This document shows positions 54,139-63,182 of a DNA stretch of 64,000 bases, in pieces (position 1 is the first letter of the stretch; every line of letters begins with the position of its first letter). Location of the stretch: positions 1 to 64,000 of the forward strand of contig JAERST010000015.1 in the NCBI GenBank assembly GCA_016845365.1, written 5' to 3'. The notes below the pieces were generated by a model. That model made no database searches. It saw only the letters and a list, made by a program, of their open reading frames with translations, and had not been told where the DNA came from. The position numbers and the translations under genes were made by a program. This DNA comes from Methanobacteriota archaeon. GTDB lineage: Archaea; Thermoplasmatota; Poseidoniia; Poseidoniales; Thalassarchaeaceae.

Positions 54139-56835
54139 TCACTCCTCCACTGTCTTGGATTCGGTTGCGTTTTCGAGTGCGTTGCGCATGGCATAGAGTG
54201 CTTCGAGGGCTTCCCTCGGGCTGAGTGAATCCGGATCAAGAGCTTCCAGTCTCTCCGCGATTTCACGCAGTACAGGGTCTTCTTGGACAATGATTTCCTT
54301 TGCCGGCTCATTCACGGAAATCGGTTCACTGCGAGCCGATGGCGCTCCACCAGATGGGAGCATCCAGCCGTAGAGACTCGACTGTCCAGCCTCGCGTGAT
54401 TCGGGTGTTCCATCGACACCTGCGCGCGCGCCTTCGGCTTGACCCTCGAGGAATATCAGCAGGTCGCGCGCGCGCTCGACGACTCCGCTTGGAAGACCTG
54501 CAAGCGCTGCCACCTGAACTCCATAGGAGTCGTCGCACGGTCCATCGGCAACCGTGTGGAGGAAGCGAATCTCACCATTGACATCGGCGACTTGAACGTG
54601 GATATTTGCGAGCCCATCAATCTCCTCATCTAACCCCACCAATTGGTGATAATGCGTCGCGAATAGGGTTCTCGCACCAACTCGCGACGCGATATCCTCA
54701 GTCACCGACCAAGCGATTGCCAGCCCGTCAAAGGTCGAAGTCCCGCGCCCGACCTCGTCGAGCAGAACGAGGCTTCGCGGAGTTGCTCGGCGCAGAATAT
54801 GCGCCACCTCAATCATCTCCATCATGAATGTCGAACGACCGCGTCGAAGGTCATCGTGAGCCCCTACTCTCGTGAAGACGCGGTCGACAATTCCAATCCT
54901 CGCCTTCTCAGCAGGGACGAATGACCCCGCCTGAGCGAGGATTGTGATCAGAGCGGTCTGCCTCAGATAGGTCGACTTTCCACCCATGTTAGGGCCAGTC
55001 AACAGCAGGAATCGGCGGCGTTTGTCGAAGCGGATTCCATTCGGCACGAAGCGCCCATCATCCTCCAAAACCGGATGCCTGCCGCCGACGATATCCATCG
55101 TTGAATCGTGACGAATCTCCGGTCGATTCCACGAGCGCTTCCGAGCATGATGAGCGAAGGCAGCCAACACGTCCGCGCTCGCAACCTTCCGGCCAAGCGA
55201 ACTCAAAGTGGTTGAATGTGAAGCGACCTCGCGCCGCAACTCAAGGAATAACTCGTGTTCGAGGGCTTTGGCTCGGTCGTCAGCGGTCAAAATGACCTCT
55301 TCCCATTCCTTCAACTGCTCCGTAGTATAGCGTTCTGCATTGGTCATCGTCTGCCTGCGCCGATACTCTTCGGGGACCTTGTCGAGGTGTGATTTTGTCA
55401 CTTCGATGAAGAATCCAAACTGTCGATTATGCTTCACTTTCAGGCTCGGAATGTCAAGCCTCTCCCTCTCCTGAGATTCAAAGGACTTCAGCCAATCCGT
55501 GCCCTCCCCCGCCTTCTCACGCAGGTCATCCAACTGCGCGTTGACACCGCTCTGGAAAATGCCGCCATCGCGTATTGTTAGCGGCGGCTCGGCAACGACC
55601 CGCGAGGCAATATGATGCATCAGCGGGTCGAGGTCCGACAAGCCCTCGGCGCATTGGTGGAGAAGTTCTGCATCACCCTCCGATAGCAAGCCCTGCAATC
55701 GAGGCATGCGCTCGAGGCAATCTGCAACGGCAACCAAATCACGCGCATTGGCTCGACCATAAGCCAAGCGCGTGGCAAGCCGCTCAAGGTCGCGCATCGA
55801 CTTGAGCGTCTCACGAATTGTATCCAAACGCCGCGGAGCGCGAACAAGACTAGCAACAGCAGCCTGCCGCGCAGCAATCCGCTCAGAATCTGTCAAGGGT
55901 CGCAGAATCCATTCCTTCAGCTGTCTGCGACCCATCCAAGTCCGTGTACAATCGATGGCTTGGAGCAGCGACCCCTCCTTCTCACCAGCCAATGTATGAG
56001 TCAATTCGAGGTTGCGAAGGGTCGTCTGGTCAAGCACCAAATGGCCATCATCAGCATCGAAATGCACCTCGCGCAGAGGAAGAACATCAACGAGGTGCAA
56101 CCTCGCCAAATAACCAGCAGTAAGCCCGCAGGCCTCCATTGCCAGAGGCCTGCGATCGAGGTCCACCGAACCCAAATCAACCAATTCAAGGTGGTCCCGA
56201 ACAACCTGCAAATGTTGCTCAGACCTTCCATCATGAACGCTCAGAGTGACCCTATCGAGAGCCCCGAGCAAACCGCGCATCTCCTCACTCTCAGCATCGC
56301 GCCGACCGAGAACAAGCTCGCTCGGCGCCCACCGCTGCAATTCATCCCGCACGCGCTCATATCGACCCGCACCCGCGTGCTCCTGCAACCAAGCGCGTCC
56401 AGTCGAAGAATCGAGGATGGCGACTCCAAGCCCATCCCCGCGAGCCACAACCCCAGCCAATAGGCTCGAGCCATCCTCGCCAATCAGATCCTCCTCGTAC
56501 AGTGAGCCCGGAGTGTAGACGCGAGTGACAACCCGCTCGAGAATTTTCGACCCCGGCCTCAGCTCCTCCTCCTGCTCGCACAAAGTGACCTTGTGCCCCG
56601 CCCGAAGCATTCCCTGGAGGTAGGACTCGACAGAGTGCCACGGCACCCCCGCCATCGGAACCGGTTGGTCGGAGTTTTTGTCACGACTAGTCAGCGTTAT
56701 TCCCAGCACCTCGGAAGCGAGAACTGCGTCATCGTGGAACATCTCGTAGAAATCCCCCATGCGAAAGAAGAGCACGGTATCGGGGTGCTGCGCCTTGATC
56801 TCAGCAAATTGGTCGAGCATCGAACGCTTCGCCAT
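54139..56835 (-). CDS. mutS: DNA mismatch repair protein MutS
   Basis: The product (898 residues) has the mismatch-recognition motif FFRMGDFYEMF, with the stacking Phe and Glu of MutS1. A connector, levers and clamp follow, then the ATPase with TGPNMGGKSTYLRQ, the DDLRRGRSTFMMEM segment, and VLLDEVGRGTSTFDG with ATHYH. ATG 56835 is supported by GGAGGTGA upstream; ATG 56850 would place that site inside the gene. It sits 5' of mutL in the same operon. A MutS1-MutL pair is uncommon in archaea and probably came from bacteria long ago, as composition does not differ from neighbours. Confidence 0.96.
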   Translation of the reverse strand: MAKRSMLDQFAEIKAQHPDTVLFFRMGDFYEMFHDDAVLASEVLGITLTSRDKNSDQPVPMAGVPWHSVESYLQGMLRAGHKVTLCEQEEELRPGSKILERVVTRVYTPGSLYEEDLIGEDGSSLLAGVVARGDGLGVAILDSSTGRAWLQEHAGAGRYERVRDELQRWAPSELVLGRRDAESEEMRGLLGALDRVTLSVHDGRSEQHLQVVRDHLELVDLGSVDLDRRPLAMEACGLTAGYLARLHLVDVLPLREVHFDADDGHLVLDQTTLRNLELTHTLAGEKEGSLLQAIDCTRTWMGRRQLKEWILRPLTDSERIAARQAAVASLVRAPRRLDTIRETLKSMRDLERLATRLAYGRANARDLVAVADCLERMPRLQGLLSEGDAELLHQCAEGLSDLDPLMHHIASRVVAEPPLTIRDGGIFQSGVNAQLDDLREKAGEGTDWLKSFESQERERLDIPSLKVKHNRQFGFFIEVTKSHLDKVPEEYRRRQTMTNAERYTTEQLKEWEEVILTADDRAKALEHELFLELRREVASHSTTLSSLGRKVASADVLAAFAHHARKRSWNRPEIRHDSTMDIVGGRHPVLEDDGRFVPNGIRFDKRRRFLLLTGPNMGGKSTYLRQTALITILAQAGSFVPAEKARIGIVDRVFTRVGAHDDLRRGRSTFMMEMIEVAHILRRATPRSLVLLDEVGRGTSTFDGLAIAWSVTEDIASRVGARTLFATHYHQLVGLDEEIDGLANIHVQVADVNGEIRFLHTVADGPCDDSYGVQVAALAGLPSGVVERARDLLIFLEGQAEGARAGVDGTPESREAGQSSLYGWMLPSGGAPSARSEPISVNEPAKEIIVQEDPVLREIAERLEALDPDSLSPREALEALYAMRNALENATESKTVEE

Positions 56836-56908
56836 CACACTCACCTCCATCGCTTACGCTGCGCGTGGGCCATACCTGTGCGCTGAGGGTGCATAAGCAA
56901 TCCTGTTC

Positions 56909-56929
56909 TACCATCCTTTAGGGATGGTA
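56909..56929. terminator. Hairpin between TM2 gene and mutS
   Basis: TACCATCC (56909-56916) pairs with GGATGGTA (56922-56929) around a 5-base loop, in an AT-rich spacer of 165 bases. It may end the TM2 transcript. Nothing else recognisable is in the spacer apart from A/T-rich tracts. Confidence 0.35.
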
Positions 56930-57000
56930 TAGTTGGATCTTTGAATTTAGCTTACGCTAATTGTTAATCGAGAAAACAAGTGATGTTTCTAAAAGAATTT

Positions 57001-57219
57001 TCACTGCTTGGTGACGACATTTCCGTCCGAATCTACGAACTTCTCTGTAGCGACCATGATTATGTCATATAATGCCCAAATTCCACAACCGCCTACGGTG
57101 AGAAGCTTTAGTACACCAGTCCCTATCTTTCCGGCATAGAAATGGTCTGCACCAAGTCCACCGAGTAGAATACTCAAAATCAATAATACTGTCCAGTCTT
57201 TATCGGAAGTTCCTTCCAT
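57001..57219 (-). CDS. TM2-domain protein
   Basis: The 72-residue product carries two membrane helices joined by GLGADHFYAGKIGTG, the signature of the TM2 domain, and a short C-terminal tail. TM2 proteins are widespread in bacteria and eukaryotes with no firm function. It lies in a small AT-rich island together with the DUF2752 gene, divergent from it by 89 bases. Confidence 0.82.
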   Translation of the reverse strand: MEGTSDKDWTVLLILSILLGGLGADHFYAGKIGTGVLKLLTVGGCGIWALYDIIMVATEKFVDSDGNVVTKQ

Positions 57220-57308
57220 AAACTTGGAGATTCAGTTCTACGTTTAAATTGAACTCCGGCATGAGGTCAACATAGAATTGGGAGTCTGCAAGGAAGGGTG
57301 TTAGAATA

Positions 57309-57710
57309 ATGGTAAAATTAGCCGGATTATCCATTTCAAAGGAGAGCTTCGAAGGCGCAATTGCTTCAGGGGCATTACTAACCTCTGCTATACTCCCACA
57401 TGGTGAAGTGGATAGTCTGAATCTTTGTCCATGGTTTCATCTCACAGGACATCAATGCCCATTCTGTGGTATGACTAGAGGATTTGTTGCGATGACACAT
57501 TTCGACTTTCAAGCGGCTATCGATTTCAACTTGGGTACCCCACTAATCTACCTCGCTTTTGTCTTCATCGCACTGCGTTCGATCATTCCAAGAATTATCG
57601 ATGTAAAGGAAATTGAAGTCCCAAAACCAGCTTACAATTTGTGGCTGATTTCTTCGATTGTTGTATTCGGAGTAATGGCTTGGGAACGTGTTCTAAGTCA
57701 TCTGATGTAA
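57309..57710 (+). CDS. DUF2752-family membrane protein
   Basis: A 133-residue product with CPWFHLTGHQCPFCGMTRG (about 40-58), which is characteristic of DUF2752, followed by HFDFQAAIDFNLG and two or three membrane helices. The function is unknown. DUF2752 and TM2 genes often occur side by side in bacteria, as here. Both are AT-rich relative to the flanking mutS and transporter genes, which suggests joint acquisition. Confidence 0.8.
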   Translation: MVKLAGLSISKESFEGAIASGALLTSAILPHGEVDSLNLCPWFHLTGHQCPFCGMTRGFVAMTHFDFQAAIDFNLGTPLIYLAFVFIALRSIIPRIIDVKEIEVPKPAYNLWLISSIVVFGVMAWERVLSHLM

Positions 57711-57763
57711 TCCTAGGACAGTATTTGACCTAGACTCACACAGGGTTGCAAGAGGTGCTTCAG

Positions 57764-58705
57764 ATGAGTGATGGAAAGCAATTGGGCATGCATGGCCTAA
57801 TGCTGCTCGTCGCACTAATCTGGGGACTTTCTTGGGCGGTCGGAAGGATACTCGCTCTGGGCCTTCCGCCCCTGACCGGAGCATGGCTGCGCTACGTCGT
57901 TACCATGCTCCTGTTCTATCTCTGGTTCGCCGCCCGCGCAGCGCGCGGCGAGTCGGTCCGATGGTTGCCATCGGACCGCCAATCTTGGAAGACTCTGTCA
58001 CTAATCGGACTCACCGGAGTCCTCGGTTACCAGATATTCTTCATGCACGGGATGAGACTCACCGCAGCCGGCGATGCATCCCTAATCATCACTTTCAACC
58101 CGATTTTCACGGTGCTGCTCGCAGCACCGCTGCTCGGCCAGCCAATCTCTCGCAAAATGTTCGCTGGCCTCGCCTGTGGATTCGTCGGAGTCGCCGTAGT
58201 AACTGGTTGGAGCCCGAATACAGACATCCCATTCGACGAGCGAATCCTCGGCGACTTCCTGATACTTTTAGCGTCGTTGAACTGGGCGCTGACGACTAAC
58301 AATACGAGGCGTATGATGGAGCGAAGAAGTGGGGAGGCGGAAGCGACAACCCTCGAAATCGTCGTTTGGTATTCGCTGCTTGGAACCCTGATGTTGACTC
58401 CACTTGCGGTTTGGGAAACTTGGCAATATGGGATGCCAGAACCCACGCTCACCGACTGGTACGCCATCATTTACCTCGGCGCTCTCTCCTCGGTCCTCGC
58501 CTACTATTGGTTCGCTCAAGGAATCGAAAAATTGGGGGCGACAGCCGCCGCCTCCTATGTTTTCTTGGTGCCGGTTTTCGGGGTGCTGGGCGGCGTCTGG
58601 TTACTCGACGAGAAGGTCGGGTGGACCTTGCTCGTCGGCTTTGTTATGATAGTTAGTGGAGTTCGGATTGTTCAGGCTGAGAGCGAGCGGTTGCGGACTG
58701 GTTGA
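57764..58705 (+). CDS. EamA/DMT-superfamily transporter
   Basis: The product (313 residues) has ten hydrophobic segments arranged as two EamA repeats, each with a conserved ALIWGLSWA- or LASLNWALTT-like start and a Gly/Pro-rich later helix. The family exports or exchanges amino acids, nucleotide sugars or other metabolites; the substrate cannot be told here. ATG 57764 has GAGGTG 7 bases ahead; a TTG frame from 57746 includes that site and is rejected. The 3' end is repeated downstream. Confidence 0.85.
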   Translation: MSDGKQLGMHGLMLLVALIWGLSWAVGRILALGLPPLTGAWLRYVVTMLLFYLWFAARAARGESVRWLPSDRQSWKTLSLIGLTGVLGYQIFFMHGMRLTAAGDASLIITFNPIFTVLLAAPLLGQPISRKMFAGLACGFVGVAVVTGWSPNTDIPFDERILGDFLILLASLNWALTTNNTRRMMERRSGEAEATTLEIVVWYSLLGTLMLTPLAVWETWQYGMPEPTLTDWYAIIYLGALSSVLAYYWFAQGIEKLGATAAASYVFLVPVFGVLGGVWLLDEKVGWTLLVGFVMIVSGVRIVQAESERLRTG

Positions 58706-58751
58706 TGCTCCGGATGCGGACCGGTTGATGCTCAGGTTGCGGACCGGTTGA
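58692..58751 (+). repeat. 23-bp tandem repeat of the transporter gene 3' end
   Basis: Units at 58692-58714 and 58715-58737 and a partial third at 58738-58751 share TGCGGACYGGTTGA. In each, CGG ACY GGT TGA encodes Arg-Thr-Gly-stop; the Thr codon is ACT in the gene and ACC in both copies. The first unit holds the real stop (58703-58705). The 23-base period shifts the frame between copies. Confidence 0.75.
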
Positions 58752-58800
58752 GAGTTAACCGCAAGCTCCGCTCCCGAGTCATCGCTTGTCGCGGGAGCCA

Positions 58801-58832
58801 GCCCCGTAGGGGCTTCACTCAGCATTATATAC
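58801..58832 (+). promoter_or_regulatory. Promoter of rpl10e with preceding hairpin
   Basis: TTATATAC (58825-58832) is a good archaeal TATA box, about 35-42 bases upstream of the rpl10e ATG at 58867. Transcription would start near 58855, giving a leader of about 12 bases that includes the GAGGT binding site. GCCCC/GGGGC with a GTA loop (58801-58813) just upstream may end transcription of the previous gene. Confidence 0.6.
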
Positions 58833-58866
58833 GGCAGGCAGGTCGGCCGTGTCCGAGGTAGTCGAG

Positions 58867-59412
58867 ATGGCACGCAAGCCAGCCAAGATGTATCGCCAGG
58901 TCAAGGGCCAGGCCTACACCCGCCGAGAGTATACTGGTGGAGTTCCAAATAACCGAATTCTACGATTCCACATGGGCAACCGAAAGGCTGCCGAGGCGGG
59001 CGAATTTGAGGTCGTCGTCGAACTCCGCGTCAACAATGCGGTTCAGATTCGTCACACCGCTCTCGAAGCTGCTCGCATGGTCTCAAACTCCACGATCCGA
59101 GAGGCTGCTGGTGACCAAGGCTACGCACTCCGCGTCCACAAGTACCCTCACAACATTCTGCGTGAGAATAAGCAGGCGACTGGAGCCGGTGCCGACCGTG
59201 TCTCGCAGGGAATGCGCCTTTCGTTCGGTAAGAACGTCGGCACCGCCGCTCGCGTCAAGAAGAACGATGTCATCGTCTCCATTCACACCTCGGCTGAGTT
59301 CTACCTCGCCGCTCGCGATGCACTGCGCAAGGCTGGCATGAAGTTCCCAAGCCCGACCACAATTCGTGTGGTCAAGGGTCATGAGGCACTCAAGGCAAAG
59401 GGCCTGATTTGA
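58867..59412 (+). CDS. rpl10e: Large-subunit ribosomal protein L10e (uL16 family)
   Basis: The 181-residue product has the archaeal L10e pattern: MARKPAKMYRQVKGQAYTRR, GGVPNNRI, FHMGNR, and a middle HKYPHNILRENK with the conserved loop near the tRNA-binding side of the 50S subunit. ATG 58867 is preferred, with GAGGT 7 bases ahead; the frame from GTG 58849 would add six residues that the family lacks. It is followed after 12 bases by hpt, and the two probably share the promoter at 58825. Confidence 0.95.
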   Translation: MARKPAKMYRQVKGQAYTRREYTGGVPNNRILRFHMGNRKAAEAGEFEVVVELRVNNAVQIRHTALEAARMVSNSTIREAAGDQGYALRVHKYPHNILRENKQATGAGADRVSQGMRLSFGKNVGTAARVKKNDVIVSIHTSAEFYLAARDALRKAGMKFPSPTTIRVVKGHEALKAKGLI

Positions 59413-59424
59413 GAGTGGTCGGGC

Positions 59425-60003
59425 ATGGCACCCGGCGATCCACTTACAATTCTGCAAGCTTCGTTGCGTGGAGCGCCGATTATTTGGAAGGGTGATTACC
59501 CTTACTTCATTCACCCGATTTCTGATGGGATTCCGCGCATGGATCCCGATGTATTGCGCGCGACTCGCGACCTAATCGTCTCTAGCGTCGACTGGTCGCA
59601 AGTCGACCTCATCGTCACCGTCGAAGCGATGGGATTACCGCTGCTGGCGGCGGTCGGTGACGCAACTGGAAAGCCAACCGTTGTGATTCGCAAACGCTCG
59701 TACGGGATGGAAGGTGAAACCCGCGTCGATGTAGCCACAGGTTACTCGCAGTCCACCGTTTACATCAACGATATCAAGCCCGGCGAGCGCATTGTAATCG
59801 TCGATGATGTGATCTCTACTGGAGGAACTCTCGAACCACTGCTTCAGAAACTCGAGGACATGGGCGTGATTCTACAAGACATCGTCATCGCCATCGAGAA
59901 GGGAGATGGGCGCGAGCGGCTCAACAGAGAGAAGCCACACTGGCCAATTCGCTCGCTCGCGCGTATAGATATCATCGACGGCAAGGTCGAGATCGTCGAG
60001 TGA
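59425..60003 (+). CDS. hpt: Archaeal hypoxanthine/guanine-type phosphoribosyltransferase
   Basis: The 192-residue product matches the archaeal Hpt/Apt-like PRTase group: GDYPYFIHPISDGIPRMDPDVL near the N-terminus, VTVEAMGLPL, KRSYGMEGET and the PRPP loop IVIVDDVISTGGT (about 121-133). It salvages a purine base with PRPP. Which base (hypoxanthine, guanine or adenine) cannot be fixed from sequence alone. It is in one operon with rpl10e. Confidence 0.88.
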   Translation: MAPGDPLTILQASLRGAPIIWKGDYPYFIHPISDGIPRMDPDVLRATRDLIVSSVDWSQVDLIVTVEAMGLPLLAAVGDATGKPTVVIRKRSYGMEGETRVDVATGYSQSTVYINDIKPGERIVIVDDVISTGGTLEPLLQKLEDMGVILQDIVIAIEKGDGRERLNREKPHWPIRSLARIDIIDGKVEIVE

Positions 60004-60027
60004 GCCGTAGCCCAGATTCAGCAGGGT

Positions 60028-60846
60028 TCACTCGCCCAATTCCGAGGAACGGTCTCGAGCAGCGAGAATCGCATCGATAACGAGTCTGACATATTCATTG
60101 TCCGAGAGGTGTGAAATCGCCGCCTCGGTCGTCCCGCCTTTCGATGTGACGCGCTCGCGCAGCGTCGCGGGGTCGGCGTCCGAGAGGTTGGCCAGAATCG
60201 CTGCGCCGAGAACCGTCTGCAGGACGAGGCGCTCGGCTATCTCACGAGACATGCCCATCTCGATGCCGCTCTCTATCATCGCCTCCATCGTGTGGAAGAT
60301 GTAGGCTGGGCCGGTGCCTGACAGAGCCGTCACTGGATCCATCAGATCCTCTGAAGCCTCGAGCGATTCGCCAACCGAATCGAGCACAACGGCGACTCGC
60401 TCGACATCAGCGTCTGTGGCTGTGGAGCCGCGACAGTAGACGCTGATTCCCTCACCCACCAGAGCAGGCAGGTTCGGCATCACTCGAACCACAGAAACCG
60501 CTTCACCTAGCGCTTCCTCAATCGAGGCGGTCGTGACACCTGCAGCGATGCTCATCACAGTCTGACCTGGCCTGACTAGAGGCGAAAGGGAGGTCAGTAA
60601 ATCTTCGAATGCCTGAGGCTTGGCAGCGAGGATGAGCAGATCGGCGGATTTGACTAACTCGCTCACACCACCCGCCGGTCTGACCCCGAGGTCAGCAACA
60701 ATCGAATCGACTTTCTGCTGGTCGAGATCGAAAATCATCACGGACTCGGAATCGAAGATGCTGCGAGATATCATTCCGCGCGCGAGGGCTGCACCCATAT
60801 TGCCCACCCCGAGTATCCCGACACGGAACTCCTGAACCTCCTCCAT
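60028..60846 (-). CDS. proC: Pyrroline-5-carboxylate reductase
   Basis: The 272-residue product has the Rossmann motif VGILGVGNMGAALARG, the LAAKPQAF segment, RVMPNLPALVGEG and the C-terminal signature SGTGPAYIFHTMEAM followed by the long helix ending SKGGTTEAAI. This is typical ProC, which makes proline from pyrroline-5-carboxylate using NAD(P)H. ATG 60846 is used; TTG 60861 would add five residues. No other proline gene is nearby. Confidence 0.93.
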   Translation of the reverse strand: MEEVQEFRVGILGVGNMGAALARGMISRSIFDSESVMIFDLDQQKVDSIVADLGVRPAGGVSELVKSADLLILAAKPQAFEDLLTSLSPLVRPGQTVMSIAAGVTTASIEEALGEAVSVVRVMPNLPALVGEGISVYCRGSTATDADVERVAVVLDSVGESLEASEDLMDPVTALSGTGPAYIFHTMEAMIESGIEMGMSREIAERLVLQTVLGAAILANLSDADPATLRERVTSKGGTTEAAISHLSDNEYVRLVIDAILAARDRSSELGE

Positions 60847-60969
60847 GGCGCGGTCGGTCAACGCGTCCTATTTCACACCCTCGCGCTGAATCGAATATCG
60901 TCTGCCCCAGAACAGCAAGGAGGGATTCTCGCAGAGAATTGATAATGACAAGGACAGGAACCCGGATTG

Positions 60970-62028
60970 ATGCCCTCGGATTCACCACCCCAGGTCGAGA
61001 AGATGGAGTTCGGAGTGCACACCTTCGGCGATGCCACAATCGGCGATTCAGGACAGCGCCTGCACGATGCCGAAGTCATACGGAACGTGCTGGATGAAGC
61101 CGTCCTCGCTGACCGACTCGGCATCGATTGCTTCGGCGTCGGCGAGCATCACAGACCCGATTTTATCATCTCGGCCCCCGAGACCATGCTCGCCGGCATC
61201 GCAGCCAAAACTGAGAAAGTGCGTCTCAACACCGCGGTCACAGTCCTCAGCACCGACGACCCGGTGCGCGTGTACGAGAGGTTCGCGACCGTAGACGCGA
61301 TCTCCAACGGTCGCGCGGAACCAATCCTCGGTAGGGGATCATTCACCGAATCCTATCCTCTGTTCGGCTTCGACCTAGGCGATTATGACGACCTCTTCGA
61401 GGAGCGCCTACAGATCTTCGCCCAACTCAGGGACGGCGGACCCGTGACCTGGCAGGGCAGGACTAGAGCACCACTCTCCGACCAGCAAGTCTACCCCAGA
61501 CTCGCACGCGCTCGGATGAAATCCTGGGTCGGAGTCGGAGGAAGCCTCGACTCGGTGATCAGAGCCGCCCGCTACGATTTCCCGCTCATGCTGGCCATCA
61601 TTGGCGGCTCACCATCGAGGTTCAGCACCTTCGTCGACCTCTACCATCAGACCAGAAGCCAGTTCGATTTGCCTGCAGGCGAGGTCGCCATACATTGCCC
61701 AGGCTTCATCGCTGACTCTGACGAGGAGGCGAGGAAGACCGTCTGGCCGCACCATCAGGCGATGTTCGCAAGGATAGGTCGCGAACGTGGTTGGCCAGCG
61801 ATGCGGTATGACCAGTTTGAGCACGGCAGCAGCCCCGATGGAGCGCTCTTCGTTGGCTCCCCAGAAACCGTAGCACGCAAGATAGTCGCAGTAACTGACG
61901 AACTCGGAGTGCATCGATTCGACATGAAGTACAGCAACGGCACCTTACCTCACGAGGACTGCATGGAATCCCTGCGATTATTCGCGACAGAGGTCATTCC
62001 TCGGGTGAGGGAACTGCGCGAGGAATGA
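60970..62028 (+). CDS. Luciferase-like (LLM) flavin-dependent oxidoreductase
   Basis: A 352-residue TIM-barrel protein of the bacterial luciferase-like family: GVGEHHRPDF (about 54-63), the APETMLAGIAAKTEKVRL segment, RAEPILGRGSF (about 116-126) and the FVGSPETVARKI C-terminal motif. Members use FMN or F420; this one lacks features that would let me choose the substrate. Codon choice (more AGG and strongly C-ended codons) looks slightly different from the neighbours, which hints at transfer from bacteria. The start is ATG 60970, and its stop overlaps the dph2 start (ATGATG). Confidence 0.82.
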   Translation: MPSDSPPQVEKMEFGVHTFGDATIGDSGQRLHDAEVIRNVLDEAVLADRLGIDCFGVGEHHRPDFIISAPETMLAGIAAKTEKVRLNTAVTVLSTDDPVRVYERFATVDAISNGRAEPILGRGSFTESYPLFGFDLGDYDDLFEERLQIFAQLRDGGPVTWQGRTRAPLSDQQVYPRLARARMKSWVGVGGSLDSVIRAARYDFPLMLAIIGGSPSRFSTFVDLYHQTRSQFDLPAGEVAIHCPGFIADSDEEARKTVWPHHQAMFARIGRERGWPAMRYDQFEHGSSPDGALFVGSPETVARKIVAVTDELGVHRFDMKYSNGTLPHEDCMESLRLFATEVIPRVRELREE

Positions 62029-63182
62029 TGCAACCGCTCAAATACCGAACCTCGGACGGCGAATCGGTTACCATGGACATGGACCGCCACGATTTCGAGC
62101 TCGACGACCTAGTCGAGCGCATCAAGGAGAACGACCACAGGCTCGTTGCTCTGCAGGTTCCCGAGGGCCTGAAAATGCAGGCCCTCGAAATGATGGATTC
62201 AATCGAAGAAGATTCCGAAGCGAAGGTTGTTTTGGCGGCTGACCCATGTTATGGGGCGTGTGATTTGGTGCATGACAAGATGCGCATGATGGGGGTCGAA
62301 TTGGTCGCTCACATGGGGCACAGTGCAATGAATATCGACTCGGGAATGCCAACTCATTTCATCCCCGTTACCTACGATGGAGACCCCGAAATTGACCCGG
62401 TAGTTCCTATCCTCGCGCGCCACAAGGAGATTGCAGCAGCTCGGCTCGCTGAGGCTTCGACTCCGTTTGACCTCAGCGAGGACGAAGCGCGCGAGCGCTT
62501 CGTCGACGCGGTGGGCCGCGTCGCACCTCTTTCAGGCACAAAGTTGGGACTTGTCGGTTCGATTCAGCACTTGCATCTACTCGAGGAATACAAGGAGCGA
62601 TTGGAGAAGGCTGGGTTCGAGGTCGAGATTCCCGTCGGCGGGGCTCGGCTGACTTTCCCCGGACAGGTGCTGGGATGCAATTACTCGGGCGATGACCCGT
62701 CGATTGGACACTATCTTTTCCTCGGCTCTGGGGACTTCCATCCGATTGGACTGGTGATGCACACCGGCAAGCCGCTGGCGCTGCTCGACCCTTACAATGG
62801 GGAGGCGAGCGAGATGTCGTTTGAGCGGATTGAGCGGATTCTGCGCCAGCGGATGGGACTGATTTTTTCTGTTGATGATGCGAATTCCTTTGGGATTTTG
62901 ATTGGCGAGAAGCCTGGACAAATGCGGCGTAATCTTGCGATTCGCATGAAGCGGCTTCTCGAACAGCACGGAAAGAAGGGATACTTACTCGCACTCGACC
63001 ACGTCGGACCTGACCTCATCGATTTCTATCCGGTCGACGCTTTCGTCAATACCGCGTGCCCTCGCATCGCGATTGATGACGCGGTGAAATATGCCAAGCC
63101 ACTCATCACGCCGTTCGAACTCGAGGTAGCCCTCGGGGTCAAGCAGTGGGAGAACGGCTACCAATTCGATGAGATCCCTTAG
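62025..63182 (+). CDS. dph2: 2-(3-amino-3-carboxypropyl)histidine synthase (Dph2)
   Basis: The 385-residue product matches archaeal Dph2, the radical enzyme that starts diphthamide synthesis on elongation factor 2. Three Cys that hold its 4Fe-4S cluster are visible: DPCYGACD (about 73-80), GCNYS (about 222) and NTACPRIA (about 342). LVALQVPEGLKMQA and AHMGHSAM are also typical. The start overlaps the stop of the luciferase-like gene. Diphthamide exists in archaea and eukaryotes only, which supports the archaeal assignment. Confidence 0.93.
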   Translation: MMQPLKYRTSDGESVTMDMDRHDFELDDLVERIKENDHRLVALQVPEGLKMQALEMMDSIEEDSEAKVVLAADPCYGACDLVHDKMRMMGVELVAHMGHSAMNIDSGMPTHFIPVTYDGDPEIDPVVPILARHKEIAAARLAEASTPFDLSEDEARERFVDAVGRVAPLSGTKLGLVGSIQHLHLLEEYKERLEKAGFEVEIPVGGARLTFPGQVLGCNYSGDDPSIGHYLFLGSGDFHPIGLVMHTGKPLALLDPYNGEASEMSFERIERILRQRMGLIFSVDDANSFGILIGEKPGQMRRNLAIRMKRLLEQHGKKGYLLALDHVGPDLIDFYPVDAFVNTACPRIAIDDAVKYAKPLITPFELEVALGVKQWENGYQFDEIP

